From DASPJR01 sp035628505 (GTDB lineage: Bacteria; Planctomycetota; SZUA-567; H5-PLA8): a stretch of DNA of 15,102 nt. How positions within the stretch are numbered: the first letter of the stretch is position 1; each line of letters begins with the position of its first letter. The stretch spans positions 1 to 15,102 of the forward strand of contig DASPJR010000179.1 of the NCBI GenBank assembly GCA_035628505.1, in the 5' to 3' direction. Shown here piece by piece: positions 14,414-15,102 of this stretch. The notes beneath the pieces are model-generated. The model had not been told where the DNA came from. It saw only the letters and a program-made list of their open reading frames with translations, and did no database searches. Made by a program: the position numbers and the translations under genes.

Positions 14414-14503
14414 AACGCCAAGGACGCCAAGAGCGCCAAGGACGCCAAGAAATATCAGGATGACAATCTTGGCGACCTTGGCGTTCTCCGCGTCCTTAGC
14501 GTT
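14414..14503. repeat. Hairpin of 9-nt words (GCCAAG-like) between kinase and Nudix genes
   Basis: This is the clearest copy of the window's word-hairpin class. The left arm 14414-14449 is four 9-mers (AACGCCAAG, GACGCCAAG, AGCGCCAAG, GACGCCAAG). The right arm 14468-14503 is four complementary 9-mers (CTTGGCGAC, CTTGGCGTT, CTCCGCGTC, CTTAGCGTT). The arms pair at 31 of 36 positions without gaps around an 18-nt loop. It lies 39 nt after the Nudix stop codon. The minus-strand exit is A-rich, so it is not a standard intrinsic terminator. Confidence 0.88.
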
Positions 14504-14509
14504 TAGAAG

Positions 14510-14532
14510 TTTAGAGCATTTCTTTAGAGCAT
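14510..14532. repeat. 10-bp direct repeat TTTAGAGCAT
   Basis: TTTAGAGCAT occurs at 14510-14519 and again at 14523-14532 (period 13), directly downstream of the Nudix stop codon and next to the GCCAAG hairpin. Function unknown. Confidence 0.45.
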
Positions 14533-14542
14533 CGTTCGGACG

Positions 14543-15070
14543 TCAGAGCACTTCCAGACACATCAGCGCGCTCATGGTCTTGGCGTCGCAGATGTTCCCA
14601 TTGCGAATCGCGCGACGTACTTCGGGCATCGTCATCAGAGCCGGTTCGATGTGCTCATCTTCGTCTTTTTCAGCAAAGGCGGGCTTGAGCTCCCACGCTT
14701 TGAAAAGATAAATCTTTTCGCTGCAGAATCCGGGAGCGGTAAAGATGGCGCCAAGCGGCTTCCATTTTTTTGCCGAGAAGCCGATTTCTTCAATCAGTTC
14801 ACGCTTAGCGCACGCCAGCGGCTTCTCGCCTTTCTCGAGCGTTCCTGCCGGGATCTCGAGCATCCATTCGCCGGTTGCCGGGCGGAACTGGCGGATCATC
14901 AGCACGCGGCCTTTTGCGTCAATCGGCAGAATGGCGACCGCACCGGGATGTAAAATCGAATGGCGCTTGAAGCGGCTGCCATCCGGCGCCTGCCACTCTT
15001 CATCGCGAACGGTGAATACGCGGCTGGTCAGGACGGTCTTTTTCTTCAGCAGTTTGAAACGGCCGGGCAT
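14543..15070 (-). CDS. Nudix hydrolase, ADP-ribose pyrophosphatase-like
   Basis: 175 residues. The Nudix box follows GX5EX7REUXEEXGU: GTLEKGE then RELIEEIGF (about residues 76-98), with the catalytic and metal-binding glutamates present. The last position is Phe rather than an aliphatic residue. The upstream IRQFRPATGEWMLEIPAG motif and the length are typical of the ADP-ribose pyrophosphatase (NudF) branch, which cleaves ADP-ribose to AMP and ribose 5-phosphate. The substrate cannot be proved from sequence. The ATG at 15070 was chosen, with AGGGGAG about 10 nt upstream. A TTG at 15076 is only 4 nt from the same site and is less likely. The upstream neighbour is outside the window. Confidence 0.92.
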   Translation of the reverse strand: MPGRFKLLKKKTVLTSRVFTVRDEEWQAPDGSRFKRHSILHPGAVAILPIDAKGRVLMIRQFRPATGEWMLEIPAGTLEKGEKPLACAKRELIEEIGFSAKKWKPLGAIFTAPGFCSEKIYLFKAWELKPAFAEKDEDEHIEPALMTMPEVRRAIRNGNICDAKTMSALMCLEVL

Positions 15071-15102
15071 GGTCAAGCGTCTCCCCTGGTAGATCTGGCG
15101 TG

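Noticed and set aside
14414..14503. CRISPR array
   Set aside because: Repeats are 9 nt, directly abutting without spacers, and inverted in the second arm. No cas genes are nearby.

Overview
The window is ordinary bacterial chromosome of moderately high GC (by eye high 50s to low 60s percent). Nine of eleven recognisable genes lie on the minus strand, and almost everything is coding. Shared features (a separate 2-oxoglutarate dehydrogenase E2 gene, tig-clpP-clpX, a zinc-ribbon/TPR Ser/Thr kinase, an FHA protein, a receiver-PATAN/DUF4388 protein) suggest a free-living Gram-negative from a deep lineage such as Acidobacteriota or the Planctomycetota/Verrucomicrobiota side of the tree. I cannot fix the phylum from sequence alone. 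No rRNA, tRNA, CRISPR array, transposase or phage gene was found.

Layout, left to right. 1-2381 (minus): an MBOAT O-acyltransferase followed by a membrane-anchored SGNH-type protein cut by the window edge, the usual pair for O-acetylating an exported polysaccharide. 2501-3646 (minus): sucB, closed by a clean intrinsic terminator. 3906-7435 (minus): the proteostasis cluster tig-clpP-clpX, with a consensus-like promoter upstream of tig. 7815-9800 (minus): a degenerate receiver + PATAN/DUF4388 protein and an FHA protein with one membrane segment. 9993-11048 (plus): a GAF-GGDEF diguanylate cyclase. 11095-11901 (plus): a COG3910-type ATPase of distinctly lower GC, bracketed by a 9-bp direct repeat. 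11958-14246 (minus): a zinc-ribbon/Ser-Thr kinase/TM/TPR protein. 14543-15070 (minus): a Nudix ADP-ribose pyrophosphatase-like enzyme.

How they fit together: 7.8-14.2 kb is rich in signalling modules (phosphothreonine reader, Ser/Thr kinase, c-di-GMP synthase, pseudo-receiver). A shared pathway is only an inference from proximity. The proteostasis cluster is a well-known functional unit: chaperone, protease and unfoldase.

The most unusual signal is non-coding. Four intergenic gaps each hold a long imperfect hairpin whose arms are built from tandem copies of a 7-9 nt word. The word differs at every site (CACGGAG-, AGGGTTC-, GCAAAG- and GCCAAG-like), but the architecture is the same, and every copy sits 3-39 nt past the stop codon of a minus-strand gene. 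Other points worth a look are an E2 protein with only half of its peripheral subunit-binding domain, a histidine-rich tail on trigger factor, and a 32-codon ORF that bridges the MBOAT and SGNH genes with one-base overlaps.
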